From an uncultured Collinsella sp. (lineage in GTDB: Bacteria > Actinomycetota > Coriobacteriia > Coriobacteriales > Coriobacteriaceae): a stretch of DNA of 29,180 bases. The notes beneath the pieces are model-generated. The model saw nothing but the letters and a program-made list of their open reading frames with translations. It was not told the DNA's origin and did no database searches. The translations under genes were made by a program, and so were the position numbers. The stretch spans positions 1-29,180 of the forward strand of contig CABVDE010000025.1 of assembly GCA_902496945.1 (NCBI GenBank). Reading direction: 5' to 3'. Positions 1 to 6,693 of this stretch are shown here, piece after piece (position 1 is the first letter of the stretch; every line of letters begins with the position of its first letter).

Positions 1-1884
1 GGTATCGTCCTGCCGATCCTGCACCTCAACGGCTACAAGATCGCCAACCCCACCATCCTCGCCCGCGTGTCCGACGAAGAGCTCACCAAGTTCTTTGAGG
101 GTATGGGCTATAAGCCGCACTTCTTTATCGCCGGCTTTGACGACGAGAGCCACGCAAGCATCCATGAGCGCTTTGCCGCCCTGTTTGAGCAGGTCTTTGA
201 CGAGATTTGTGACATCAAGGCCACCGCGCAGGCCCAGGCTGCCGCGGGCGAGACCGTGGTCCGCCCGGCCTACCCCATGATTGTGTTCCGTACGCCCAAG
301 GGCTGGACCTGCCCCAAGCAGATCGACGGCAAGAAGACCGAGGACTCCTGGCGCGCCCATCAGGTGCCGCTGGCAAGCGCCAAGGACACTCACGAGCACT
401 TCCGCGTGCTGCGCGAGTGGCTGCGCTCCTACAAGCCCGAGGAGCTCTTTACGCCCGAGGGCCAGGTGCGCCCCGAGGTAACGGCCTTTATGCCGACCGG
501 CGAGCTGCGTATTGGCGCCAACCCCAACGCGAACGGCGGCAAGGTGCGTCGCGAGCTCGAGCTGCCCGATATCCACGCCCACGAGATTCCCGTCGCCGAG
601 AAGGGCCATGGTTGGGGCTCCACCGAGGCTGCCCGCGTCTTTGGTGAGTACACCGCCGATGTCCTGGCCAAGAACATGGACGACTTCCGCATCTTCGGTC
701 CCGACGAGACCGCATCCAACCGCCTGCAGGCTGCCTATAAAGTGACCAAGAAGCAGTGGAATGCCGGCTTCTTCGAGGACGAGGCCAACGACGAGCTGCT
801 GGCCGGCTCCGGCAAGGTCGTCGAGCAGCTGTCCGAGCACCAGTGCGAGGGCTTCCTCGAGGCCTACGTGCTCACGGGCCGCTCCGGCGTGTGGAGCTCC
901 TATGAGAGCTTTGTCCACGTGGTCGACTCCATGGTCAACCAGCACTGCAAATGGCTCGAGGCCACCAAGCGCGAGATTCCGTGGCGTGCCCCCATCAGCG
1001 GCCTTAACATTTTGCTGTCGAGCCATGTTTGGCGCCAGGACCACAACGGCTTCTCGCACCAGGATCCCGGCTTTATCGACCTGATGCTCAACAAGGCCAA
1101 CGACACGCATATCGTGAACGCCTACTATCCGGCCGACGCCAACATGGCCCTTGCCGTGGCCGAGCGCGTCTACCAGTCCACCGACTGCGTCAACGCCATC
1201 TTCTGCGGCAAGCAGCCCGCCCCGACCTTCCAGACGGTCGATGAGGCCAAGGCGGAGCTCGCCGAGGGCGTCGCGACCTGGGAGTGGGCATCGACCGCCG
1301 ACTCGCTCGCCGAGGCCGACGTCGTGGTCGCCACCTGCGGCGACGTGCCGACGCTTGAGGCTCTGGCTGCAACCGACATGCTGCGCGAGCTGGGCATCAA
1401 GGTATGGTTCGTCAATGTGGTCGATCTGCTCAAGATCCAAAACGTCTGCGAGAACGACCAGGCCATCAGCGACGAGCGCTGGGCTGAGCTCTTCGGCTGC
1501 GGTGAGAAGCCCGTCCTCTTTGCCTTCCACGCCTATGCCGGCACGATTCGCCGCCTGATCTGGAACCGCCCCGGCCACGACGCCTTCCTCGTCCACGGCT
1601 ACGAGGAGAAGGGCTCCACGACCACGCCGTTCGACATGCTGCGCCTGAACAACATGGACCGCTGGGCGCTTGCCGCCGACGTGCTGCGTATGGTCGACGC
1701 CGACAAGTTTGCCGAGCAGATTGACGAGTGGGAGGCTTTCCGCACCGAGGCCTTCGAGTTCGCTTGCGACGAGGGCTACGATCACCCGGCCTTCACCGAC
1801 TGGGTCTGGCCCGACGCCGCTGCCGCAACCGCAGCCGACGGCGCACTCTCCGCAACACAGTTAACTGCCGGCGATAACGAATAG
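1..1884 (+). CDS. xfp: Phosphoketolase, 3' part (5' end outside window)
   Basis: Thiamine-diphosphate enzyme that splits xylulose 5-phosphate and/or fructose 6-phosphate with phosphate into acetyl phosphate plus a triose or tetrose phosphate (family knowledge). The reading frame is open from the first base, starting GIVLPILHLNGYKIAN, so the true start lies upstream. The visible 627 residues compare with about 790-825 for the family, so roughly 170-200 N-terminal residues are missing. Family landmarks are WRAHQVPL, RQDHNGFSHQDPGF, NAYYPADANMAL and the C-terminal FVHGYEEKGSTTTPFDM. A GTG at 67 is internal to this frame and is not the start. The stop is TAG at 1882-1884, followed at once by a 36-bp perfect inverted repeat. 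It is probably monocistronic at its 3' end. The choice between xylulose-only and dual substrate cannot be made from what is visible. Confidence 0.95.
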   Translation, partial: GIVLPILHLNGYKIANPTILARVSDEELTKFFEGMGYKPHFFIAGFDDESHASIHERFAALFEQVFDEICDIKATAQAQAAAGETVVRPAYPMIVFRTPKGWTCPKQIDGKKTEDSWRAHQVPLASAKDTHEHFRVLREWLRSYKPEELFTPEGQVRPEVTAFMPTGELRIGANPNANGGKVRRELELPDIHAHEIPVAEKGHGWGSTEAARVFGEYTADVLAKNMDDFRIFGPDETASNRLQAAYKVTKKQWNAGFFEDEANDELLAGSGKVVEQLSEHQCEGFLEAYVLTGRSGVWSSYESFVHVVDSMVNQHCKWLEATKREIPWRAPISGLNILLSSHVWRQDHNGFSHQDPGFIDLMLNKANDTHIVNAYYPADANMALAVAERVYQSTDCVNAIFCGKQPAPTFQTVDEAKAELAEGVATWEWASTADSLAEADVVVATCGDVPTLEALAATDMLRELGIKVWFVNVVDLLKIQNVCENDQAISDERWAELFGCGEKPVLFAFHAYAGTIRRLIWNRPGHDAFLVHGYEEKGSTTTPFDMLRLNNMDRWALAADVLRMVDADKFAEQIDEWEAFRTEAFEFACDEGYDHPAFTDWVWPDAAAATAADGALSATQLTAGDNE

Positions 1885-1906
1885 CATCCGGGACGGTCTC
1901 GCGCTG

Positions 1907-1989
1907 GGGCCGCCTCCGGGCGGGTGCCTTCCTCTGAGAAGTTCGCGAAGCCCACTTCTCAGAGGAAGGCACCCGCCCGGAGGCGGCCC
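1907..1989. repeat. Perfect 36-bp inverted repeat, 11-nt loop
   Basis: Arms 1907-1942 and 1954-1989 are perfect reverse complements. The loop is TCGCGAAGCCC (1943-1953). It begins 22 bases after the phosphoketolase stop. No T-run follows the right arm, so it is not a classic intrinsic terminator, although a structure this stable may still stop or protect the transcript. The same loop and adjoining AAGT/ACTT stem bases recur in the hairpin at 9556-9596, which points to a repeat family. Confidence 0.9.
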
Positions 1990-2101
1990 TCTCGACCATT
2001 TCGATCTGCGGGGGCTGACTCTTTTTTATGTAATGGGGACTTTGCTGATACCGCCTTGTGGACCGCGCGTCCAACTATGGTCAGCCAGAGATACATCGCT
2101 G

Positions 2102-2128
2102 GGGCCGGGGTGGTTGGTATACGTTTTG
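2102..2128 (+). repeat. Dispersed 27-nt motif, copy 1
   Basis: This stretch, beginning GGGCCGGGGTGGTTGGTATA, matches the minus strand of 9587-9613 at 25 of 27 positions. Weaker similarity seems to extend on its 5' side. The second copy runs into a shared-loop hairpin, so both belong to one dispersed element family. Confidence 0.7.
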
Positions 2129-2160
2129 AGACCGGCAAGCTGTTGCCGGCTCGAGGACAG

Positions 2161-2180
2161 CGGCCCGGTGCACCGGGCCG
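2161..2180. repeat. Perfect 20-bp palindrome
   Basis: CGGCCCGGTGCACCGGGCCG is self-complementary over all 20 bases with no loop. It lies in gene-free DNA, and no function can be assigned. Confidence 0.75.
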
Positions 2181-2322
2181 ATCGATAGCGGACTCAGGTT
2201 CACAGCGCAGTTTCTTAGGGCTCGCATATATTGGAAGACTTGATCGGCAATCGATTTTAATGAAGTCGACAGCGCATGTCAGAGCTTTTGGCTGAAGTGG
2301 CAGTCCGACCGCCGGCAGGCGG

Positions 2323-2476
2323 CCACGCTATGTCCAAAGGCCACACCTACTCCCAGTGCCCGTCTGCGTCGACGACCCAGTGCTGCCCGTCGAGTTCCTG
2401 CCGCAGAACTACATCAGGGACGTCTTATTGGGGGACGACCATATGGAACCCCGGGAGATCAGGCTGTACGGCTGAT
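2323..2476 (+). pseudogene. Possible C-terminal remnant of an unknown gene
   Basis: The frame 2323-2476 reads as protein-like sequence ending EFLPQNYIRDVLLGDD then HMEPREIRLYG and a TGA. The composition (acidic, Ile/Leu, Asp-Asp pairs) is more protein-like than the surrounding frames. It has no start codon with a ribosome binding site, and the frame is closed upstream by a TGA at 2293. A strong hairpin terminator follows about 60 bases later, as expected behind a gene. The family was not recognised. Confidence 0.25.
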
Positions 2477-2535
2477 CCATCCGTCAACAACATGTCAAAG
2501 CCCCAAAACCCAACAGAATCGCGAACGAGGGGATG

Positions 2536-2576
2536 AATTGACCGCCCGGGTATTTGCGCCCGGGCGGTCAATTTTA
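2536..2576. terminator. Hairpin terminator (15-bp perfect stem)
   Basis: Arms 2536-2550 and 2559-2573 are perfect reverse complements around the loop TATTTGCG, and ATTTTAT follows. The GC-rich stem with A/T-rich flanks could work in both directions. The gene it served is probably the remnant just upstream. Confidence 0.7.
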
Positions 2577-2680
2577 TCAACCATGGGTGCGATTCTGTGA
2601 GGCCATTTTTCTGGCATCCGCCGTTTGCTCCGGTCTCAACGCGACCACGTGCGCATTTGTCGAACAATCAAATGTCCGAC

Positions 2681-2706
2681 AATGTCTGACGGAGCTGTCA
2701 GACATT
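2681..2706. repeat. Inverted repeat with ATGTCTGAC half-sites
   Basis: AATGTCTGAC and GTCAGACATT form a perfect 10-bp pair around GGAGCT. Two more direct copies of ATGTCTGAC follow near 2782 and 2798. This may be a binding site array or remnant repeats; no gene next to it explains it. Confidence 0.55.
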
Positions 2707-3066
2707 CACGCACGAACAGGCGAGCTTCGCGAGCGATTGTAGGCAACTAGTAGCCCCATCTGCGTCTTTGACGCAGGTTCGATGTCTGACATCTTGAATG
2801 TCTGACGTTGAACGAAGCTGGCGTGCAAAATGTCCTCACAAGGCCATTTTGCACCGTCTCAGGGGCGCGATTCAGGGTTTGCCGCTGCGTCCGTTATCGT
2901 AATAACAAGGCGTGCGAGTGCCCTTCTCCCGGTCCGAGGGCGGAGCCCTGGCAAGCGCCGAACCGCCCGGATCGGCGGCAGATTTGTACACACATTTACG
3001 ATGGGGGTACAAGTATGCGTCTCTTGCGGGATTTCTCGTTTATCGGCAGAAAATCGAGGTCAGAAG

Positions 3067-3615
3067 ATGGATGAGTTCTTGAGTATTGAAGATCTGCGGT
3101 GGGAGTTCGGCGCGTCGCGAGCATGGGTGTACAAGTATCTGGCGCCGCATATCAAGTCAATCACCGTGAAGTGCTCGACCGACGACGGCGAGCGCCTGTG
3201 CAAGCGTTATAGCCTCGATGATGCACGGCGCGTGGTCGCTGAAGAGGCTCGAGCCGAGGTCTATTCCGTGCCCGTTAAAGCGGACCCCGGGAAAAGCAGC
3301 TATGCTCCATACCGCCGCCCGCGGCGCGTGCGAATCAAGACGAGCGCGTACATCGCCGAATATATCGTCGGCTTCGGCCATCTCTGGCAGATCGACGAGA
3401 TTGCAGAGGAATACTGCGGTAAGCGCTCAAGAGAGGCGGCATATCAATTCATCTACCGTAACGCCTGGATCGCAATCGTGTTCGGCAACAAAACTTTCTA
3501 TATCCCGAGGCGCACCACACCGCAATTCGTGGCGGCAGCAGTCGAGGTGTTCGGAGACGCCGCCCACACCGTCGAATACGCACGCGGTGGGCATAAAAGT
3601 GGCGCCACGGAATAG
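3067..3615 (+). CDS. Hypothetical protein, HTH-like N-terminus
   Basis: 182 residues, family not recognised. The N-terminus (MDEFLSIEDLRWEFGASRAW, then VYKYL) reads like a short helix-turn-helix of the kind that reads a site with an 'is this the right row' helix. A basic linker (YRRPRRVRIKT) follows, then a second possible HTH segment (LWQIDEIAEEYCGKRSREAA) leading into a C-terminal half with NKTFYIPRRTT. Two DNA-binding-like segments around a basic linker suggest a regulator or mobile-element accessory protein, but this is inference. The ATG at 3067 is chosen because GAGGT sits about 7 bases upstream; the longer frame back to 2830 has no such site and poor composition. The stop codon lies in the first unit of the 8-base periodic array. 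Confidence 0.6.
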   Translation: MDEFLSIEDLRWEFGASRAWVYKYLAPHIKSITVKCSTDDGERLCKRYSLDDARRVVAEEARAEVYSVPVKADPGKSSYAPYRRPRRVRIKTSAYIAEYIVGFGHLWQIDEIAEEYCGKRSREAAYQFIYRNAWIAIVFGNKTFYIPRRTTPQFVAAAVEVFGDAAHTVEYARGGHKSGATE

Positions 3616-3766
3616 CGGCACTATGTAACAAATGAATAAGTGAACGGCGTAAAAAGTGAAAAACCGAACTACGTAATATCGACAATGCGACATAACGCAA
3701 TAACGACAAAGCGGAATAGCCGCACTATGTAACCACGTAACAACAGAACTATTGAACATCGGACTA
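3607..3766 (+). repeat. 8-base periodic degenerate array, 20 units
   Basis: Read in steps of 8 from 3607 without a slip, the units include ACGGAATA, GCGGCACT, ATGTAACA, AATGAATA, ACGTAATA, GCGACATA, ACGCAATA and GCGGAATA. The rough consensus is RCGNAAYA. Individual units differ, yet period and base preference at each position hold for about 160 bases. This is not coding: an 8-base period rotates through all three frames and carries many stops. The array starts inside the 3' end of the gene ending at 3615. Confidence 0.75.
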
Positions 3767-3794
3767 TTCGGTCCTGAAATCTGTCCGCAAGAGT

Positions 3795-3858
3795 CGTACG
3801 CCGCCGTACAAAACTGCGTTTTGCCCGGCGGCGTACGATTTAGGGCTCTGCCCTAAAA
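3795..3858. repeat. Cruciform pair between the two array blocks
   Basis: TCGTACGCCGCC and GGCGGCGTACGA form a 12-bp perfect stem, and its loop itself contains CAAAAC/GTTTTG. It is followed directly by a second palindrome, TTTAGGGC-TCT-GCCCTAAA. Together they separate the two blocks of 8-base periodic sequence. Confidence 0.7.
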
Positions 3859-3866
3859 CCCGGCAC

Positions 3867-3938
3867 ACGGCAAAACGAAATAACAGAACTATGCAATAAC
3901 GACATTACGTAAATACGGCATTGCTGAAAAAGTGAATA
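3867..3938 (+). repeat. 8-base periodic array, second block
   Basis: Nine units from 3867: ACGGCAAA, ACGAAATA, ACAGAACT, ATGCAATA, ACGACATT, ACGTAAAT, ACGGCATT, GCTGAAAA, AGTGAATA. The consensus matches the first block, but the phase is offset by 4 bases, so the cruciform-bearing segment interrupts one array or joins two. ACAGAACT occurs unchanged in both blocks. Confidence 0.7.
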
Positions 3939-3981
3939 CCGTTGACACTCCCCGTAGTTGAAACCAGGGGTTTTACGACGG

Positions 3982-4009
3982 TTTTGATAATCTATGTGGT
4001 CAATATAAT
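3982..4009 (+). promoter_or_regulatory. Candidate promoter for the ABC exporter unit
   Basis: TATAAT at 4004-4009 lies 16 bases after TTTTGA (3982-3987). It would give a leader of about 115 bases before the ABC gene. The 11-base repeat AATACCGTTGA occurs at about 3936 and again at about 4007, bracketing the promoter, and might be a regulator site. Confidence 0.45.
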
Positions 4010-4127
4010 ACCGTTGAACCCGCGTATCGATACCGCTCAGCCATTCGCCTCGCCCCCGCCGCGCGCATCTTCATTCAATCTGTTACTTTTAATCTAACGA
4101 TTCTTTGAGGAACGTAGGTGCTTCTGA

Positions 4128-5942
4128 ATGTACTGTCGACTTCTTCTCAAACTAATCCTAAGAGACAAGGCCGTATGGATTTCCACGCTCGTTCTCGCTG
4201 CAGCCTTTTCCGTCCCCATTGCGTTCAATTCACCCATCTACGGCCCCTTCTTTATGAAGCAGGGCATGCAGGGCTTTGTCGACGCATTCAATACGCGCGC
4301 GCCCCAGGCCAGCGGCACAGACCTATCGCCAGAGCAGCAAGATGACGCTGAGCTTGCAAGATACGCGAACGCCGCCCTCGCCGCTCAAACCGACGCCGCC
4401 TTTCTCGACTCTGCCGAGAGCTACTACGCGCTCATGGGCGAAGGCTTCCAATCCGGGTCCATCGTGGGAGACCGAGAGACCAATGACGCAGCGCTCGCAT
4501 ATTGCCGTGCCCTGAGCAGCTCCGGCATCACGGATATCCCGGCCTCCGCAAACGACCTGCCATTCCTTTCCTTCCTGCCTTACGCCATTGCCACGGCGCC
4601 GTCCTTCCTTCCCTTCATCCCCTTCCTTCTCTCGTCGATACTCGTGCTCGGCGCCACAAGGCCCGGGACCCTGGCGGCAAAGGCGCCCGTGCCCAAATTC
4701 CGGCGCCTTATCCAGATCGTGTTTTCGATAATCGTCGCGGGGACCGCGATGCTCCTCGCCGGCCTCGCACCCGGGGGCATTTACGCCTTGGCCCTAAACG
4801 GCTTCGGGCAGATCGGGTACCCGATCGCCTTCTTCCATGACGGCGCGCTCACTACCACGACCGCGGGAGACGTCTTCACGACCATACTTCTCGCGCTGCT
4901 CGCGGGCGGAACCTTGATATCCGTTTGCTCCGCCGTCCTATCGACCGCAACGAGGCGCGTCCTCGCGGGCCCCCTTGCCTCCGCGCTGCTTGTCGCGGCC
5001 CCGGCATTCCCGTTACTGTCCGATTCGACACTGGAGCATAACGCCGCGCTCGGGCTCCTGCCACTGGCCGTATTCTCGCCTATCGAGGCAACGGGTTACG
5101 TGGGATGCTTCCCGACGGAATTCATTGGCTCCGGTTCAAGCGGCGCATCGATGCTTGCCGTGGCCCTGGCATACGTCGCGGTCCTTTTCGCGGTCGGCGC
5201 CGTTGCGACACGTTCCCCCAAACAGCCTGGACCCGCGAAAAAGCACCATGGGCTCGAGCTTCTGGACGCGAGCGTGGGATACGGAAGCACGACGATACTT
5301 TCGATCGGATCGCTTTCCTTGGGCCCGGGAACGGCGGCGGGGCTCGTCGCTCCCAACGGCTCGGGGAAAACCACCCTTCTTGAAGCGCTGTCGGGCCAAT
5401 TTCCCACCCGCATCCGCTCGGGAAGCCTGGCGGCAGACGGAATCTGCCAACGCCGATCAGCCGAATTCGCAGAACTCGTCTACCTGAGCTCTTCGGGCAG
5501 CGCGGATCTCTATCCCACGCTATCGGCCATCGAGCACCTCTCTTTCGTTAGGGAGGCGTGGAAATCGGCCGCCGACATCGACTCGCTCTGCGACTCCCTC
5601 GGAATCTCCCCATATCTCGACAAGCCGACCCGTAAACTCTCGACAGGAATGAAGCAGCAGGTAAAGCTTGCCATGGCGATAGCGACCGATTGCCCGTACC
5701 TCATCCTCGATGAACCGCTGAACGGCCTCGATCCGGGAAAACGGAAAACCTCCTGCGACGCGATGCGCAGCGAAGTGGCGCGGGGACGCAGCGTGCTCAT
5801 CTCAAGCCACCTGCTCGACGACCTGGCAGACCTTACCAACTCGTTCTACTTCATCGAAGCCGGCACGCTCGTGGAAAAGATCAAGTCGTCCTCGCAGACG
5901 CTCAAGCAGGAATACCTCGATACATACGAGGGAGGTGAATGA
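4128..5942 (+). CDS. Fused ABC transporter (membrane domain + ATPase)
   Basis: A 604-residue protein with a hydrophobic N-terminal two-thirds and a C-terminal ABC ATPase. Probable membrane segments lie near residues 15-35, 155-180, 195-225, 250-275, 285-305 and 345-365; residues 40-150 look like an extracytoplasmic loop. ATPase motifs are Walker A APNGSGKTT (about 408-416), signature LSTGMKQQVKL, Walker B YLILDEPLNGLD and H-loop ISSHLL. The membrane-then-ATPase order suggests an exporter. One polypeptide is unusual for the ABC-2-like ATPase type seen here, where ATPase and permease are normally separate genes. The ATG at 4128 follows TAGGTG by about 8 bases; an overlapping GTG at 4118 opens a different, non-family frame. 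It ends one base before the next gene's start, so both are probably co-transcribed, and the small secreted protein is the obvious candidate cargo or partner. Confidence 0.8.
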   Translation: MYCRLLLKLILRDKAVWISTLVLAAAFSVPIAFNSPIYGPFFMKQGMQGFVDAFNTRAPQASGTDLSPEQQDDAELARYANAALAAQTDAAFLDSAESYYALMGEGFQSGSIVGDRETNDAALAYCRALSSSGITDIPASANDLPFLSFLPYAIATAPSFLPFIPFLLSSILVLGATRPGTLAAKAPVPKFRRLIQIVFSIIVAGTAMLLAGLAPGGIYALALNGFGQIGYPIAFFHDGALTTTTAGDVFTTILLALLAGGTLISVCSAVLSTATRRVLAGPLASALLVAAPAFPLLSDSTLEHNAALGLLPLAVFSPIEATGYVGCFPTEFIGSGSSGASMLAVALAYVAVLFAVGAVATRSPKQPGPAKKHHGLELLDASVGYGSTTILSIGSLSLGPGTAAGLVAPNGSGKTTLLEALSGQFPTRIRSGSLAADGICQRRSAEFAELVYLSSSGSADLYPTLSAIEHLSFVREAWKSAADIDSLCDSLGISPYLDKPTRKLSTGMKQQVKLAMAIATDCPYLILDEPLNGLDPGKRKTSCDAMRSEVARGRSVLISSHLLDDLADLTNSFYFIEAGTLVEKIKSSSQTLKQEYLDTYEGGE

Positions 5943-5943
5943 C

Positions 5944-6288
5944 ATGAAACTATTTGAACAGCTGAAGACCAATGCGTCGCGCATGGCTGTCTACGCCATC
6001 CTCGTGGCAACGGCTTTATGCGGAATCGCGGCACCCGTCTATGCGCTCAACGGGGAGAAAGGCGATGTCGAACCCGCGTACATGGCTTCGACGGTTAAGG
6101 ACCGGTACAAAGCCTTCTCTGGAGACACGTTTTACGTAGCAGAGTACGACACGACCTACCGTCAGCTTCGCTACAACAAGAGATACGAATATCTAGGCCC
6201 AGAAGTAATCAGCTATACATCGGGTTGGTACCGCTCCAGCTATGGACACATAACCCAGTTCAAGTGTAACTACCGTGTGTACAACTAA
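5944..6288 (+). CDS. Small secreted tyrosine-rich protein
   Basis: 114 residues. A Sec-type signal peptide is clear: a basic N-region, then the hydrophobic stretch MAVYAILVATALCGIAAPVY, with probable cleavage after A34 (VYA-LNG). The predicted mature part has about 80 residues, with 13 tyrosines and a single cysteine, ending GWYRSSYGHITQF then KCNYRVYN. GGAGG about 8 bases upstream favours the ATG at 5944 over an in-frame GTG at 5935. The gene starts right after the ABC exporter stop and is followed by a strong terminator, so the two form a complete unit. A secreted peptide beside its own ABC protein recalls bacteriocin gene pairs, for example the lactococcin 972 group, but no diagnostic motif of that family was confirmed. 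Function is unknown. Confidence 0.7.
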   Translation: MKLFEQLKTNASRMAVYAILVATALCGIAAPVYALNGEKGDVEPAYMASTVKDRYKAFSGDTFYVAEYDTTYRQLRYNKRYEYLGPEVISYTSGWYRSSYGHITQFKCNYRVYN

Positions 6289-6303
6289 AGCAACCCGGCC
6301 GGG

Positions 6304-6340
6304 ACGAGGGGTGACGCAAAAGCGTCGCCCCTCGTTTTTA
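6304..6340 (+). terminator. Intrinsic terminator of the ABC/secreted-protein unit
   Basis: ACGAGGGGTGACGC pairs with GCGTCGCCCCTCGT (one G-T wobble) around an AAAA loop, and TTTTT follows directly. It starts 16 bases after the stop of the secreted-protein gene. Confidence 0.9.
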
Positions 6341-6354
6341 ACCATGCCAACTGA

Positions 6355-6609
6355 ACCTGGTTCAGGCTTCAATGCAAGAAGAAGCAGGCCGAGGTCCAGA
6401 TTTCGGACAAGAAGAGGGCGCTCGCGCGCGAGGCGCGCAAGGCACGCAACCACGCGCTCATGGTCGCCGGCGGGCTCATCGTGAACCACGCGCCGTGCGG
6501 CAACTGGAAACGCATCGACTGGGACAGGCTTGCGGCGTGAATCGACCGCCACGGATACAAGATCACCGGCTCCACGCAGCACGGAATCTGGACCCGTAAC
6601 CTTTCGTAG
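6355..6609 (+). pseudogene. Broken gene fragment, possibly from a mobile element
   Basis: The frame from 6355 reads as a lysine/arginine-rich protein: KKKQAEVQISDKKRALARE, then ARKARNHALMVAGGLIVNHA, then GNWKRIDWDRLAA. A TGA follows at 6538-6540, after which the same frame continues IDRHGYKITGSTQHGIWTRN to TAG at 6607. The sequence on both sides of the TGA is clearly protein-like, and TGG (Trp) to TGA is the simplest explanation. No start codon or ribosome binding site remains; the fragment begins just behind a terminator. Its basic, coiled-coil-like start followed by a hydrophobic GGLIV segment resembles small accessory proteins of mobilisable elements, but this family call is tentative. Confidence 0.5.
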
Positions 6610-6630
6610 CCCAGATCAAAATACCGGTTG

Positions 6631-6677
6631 TTTCCAGAAATCCTCTAGGAGGCGTCTAGATAGAGGATTTCTGGAAA
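6631..6677. terminator. 16-bp perfect hairpin, possible terminator
   Basis: TTTCCAGAAATCCTCT (6631-6646) and AGAGGATTTCTGGAAA (6662-6677) pair perfectly around a 15-base loop. It sits 16 bases beyond the 3' end of the minus-strand ATPase gene and could end that transcript, though no long T-run follows on either strand. Confidence 0.6.
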
Positions 6678-6693
6678 TGCAAATAACAATAAT

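Larger units (their letters stand above)
1990..3066. other. Gene-poor region with structured repeats
   Basis: About 1.1 kb without a convincing gene; the short ORFs here lack ribosome binding sites and recognisable domains. It holds a 27-nt dispersed motif (2102-2128), a perfect 20-base palindrome (2161-2180), a possible coding remnant (2323-2476), a hairpin terminator (2536-2576), several ATGTCTGAC copies (2681-2803), and a GCAAAATG/CATTTTGC inverted pair near 2825-2851. It looks like degraded accessory DNA. Confidence 0.6.

Noticed and set aside
1924..2295. 123-residue plus frame after phosphoketolase
   Set aside because: Begins inside the 36-bp inverted repeat, has no ribosome binding site and unnatural composition.
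2830..3066. Longer start for the HTH-like protein at 2830
   Set aside because: The extension has no binding site and poor composition; the ATG at 3067 has GAGGT at good spacing.
3607..3938. CRISPR array or iteron replication origin
   Set aside because: Units are 8 bases, without spacers; no cas genes or Rep protein recognised. The array is reported as an unexplained repeat.
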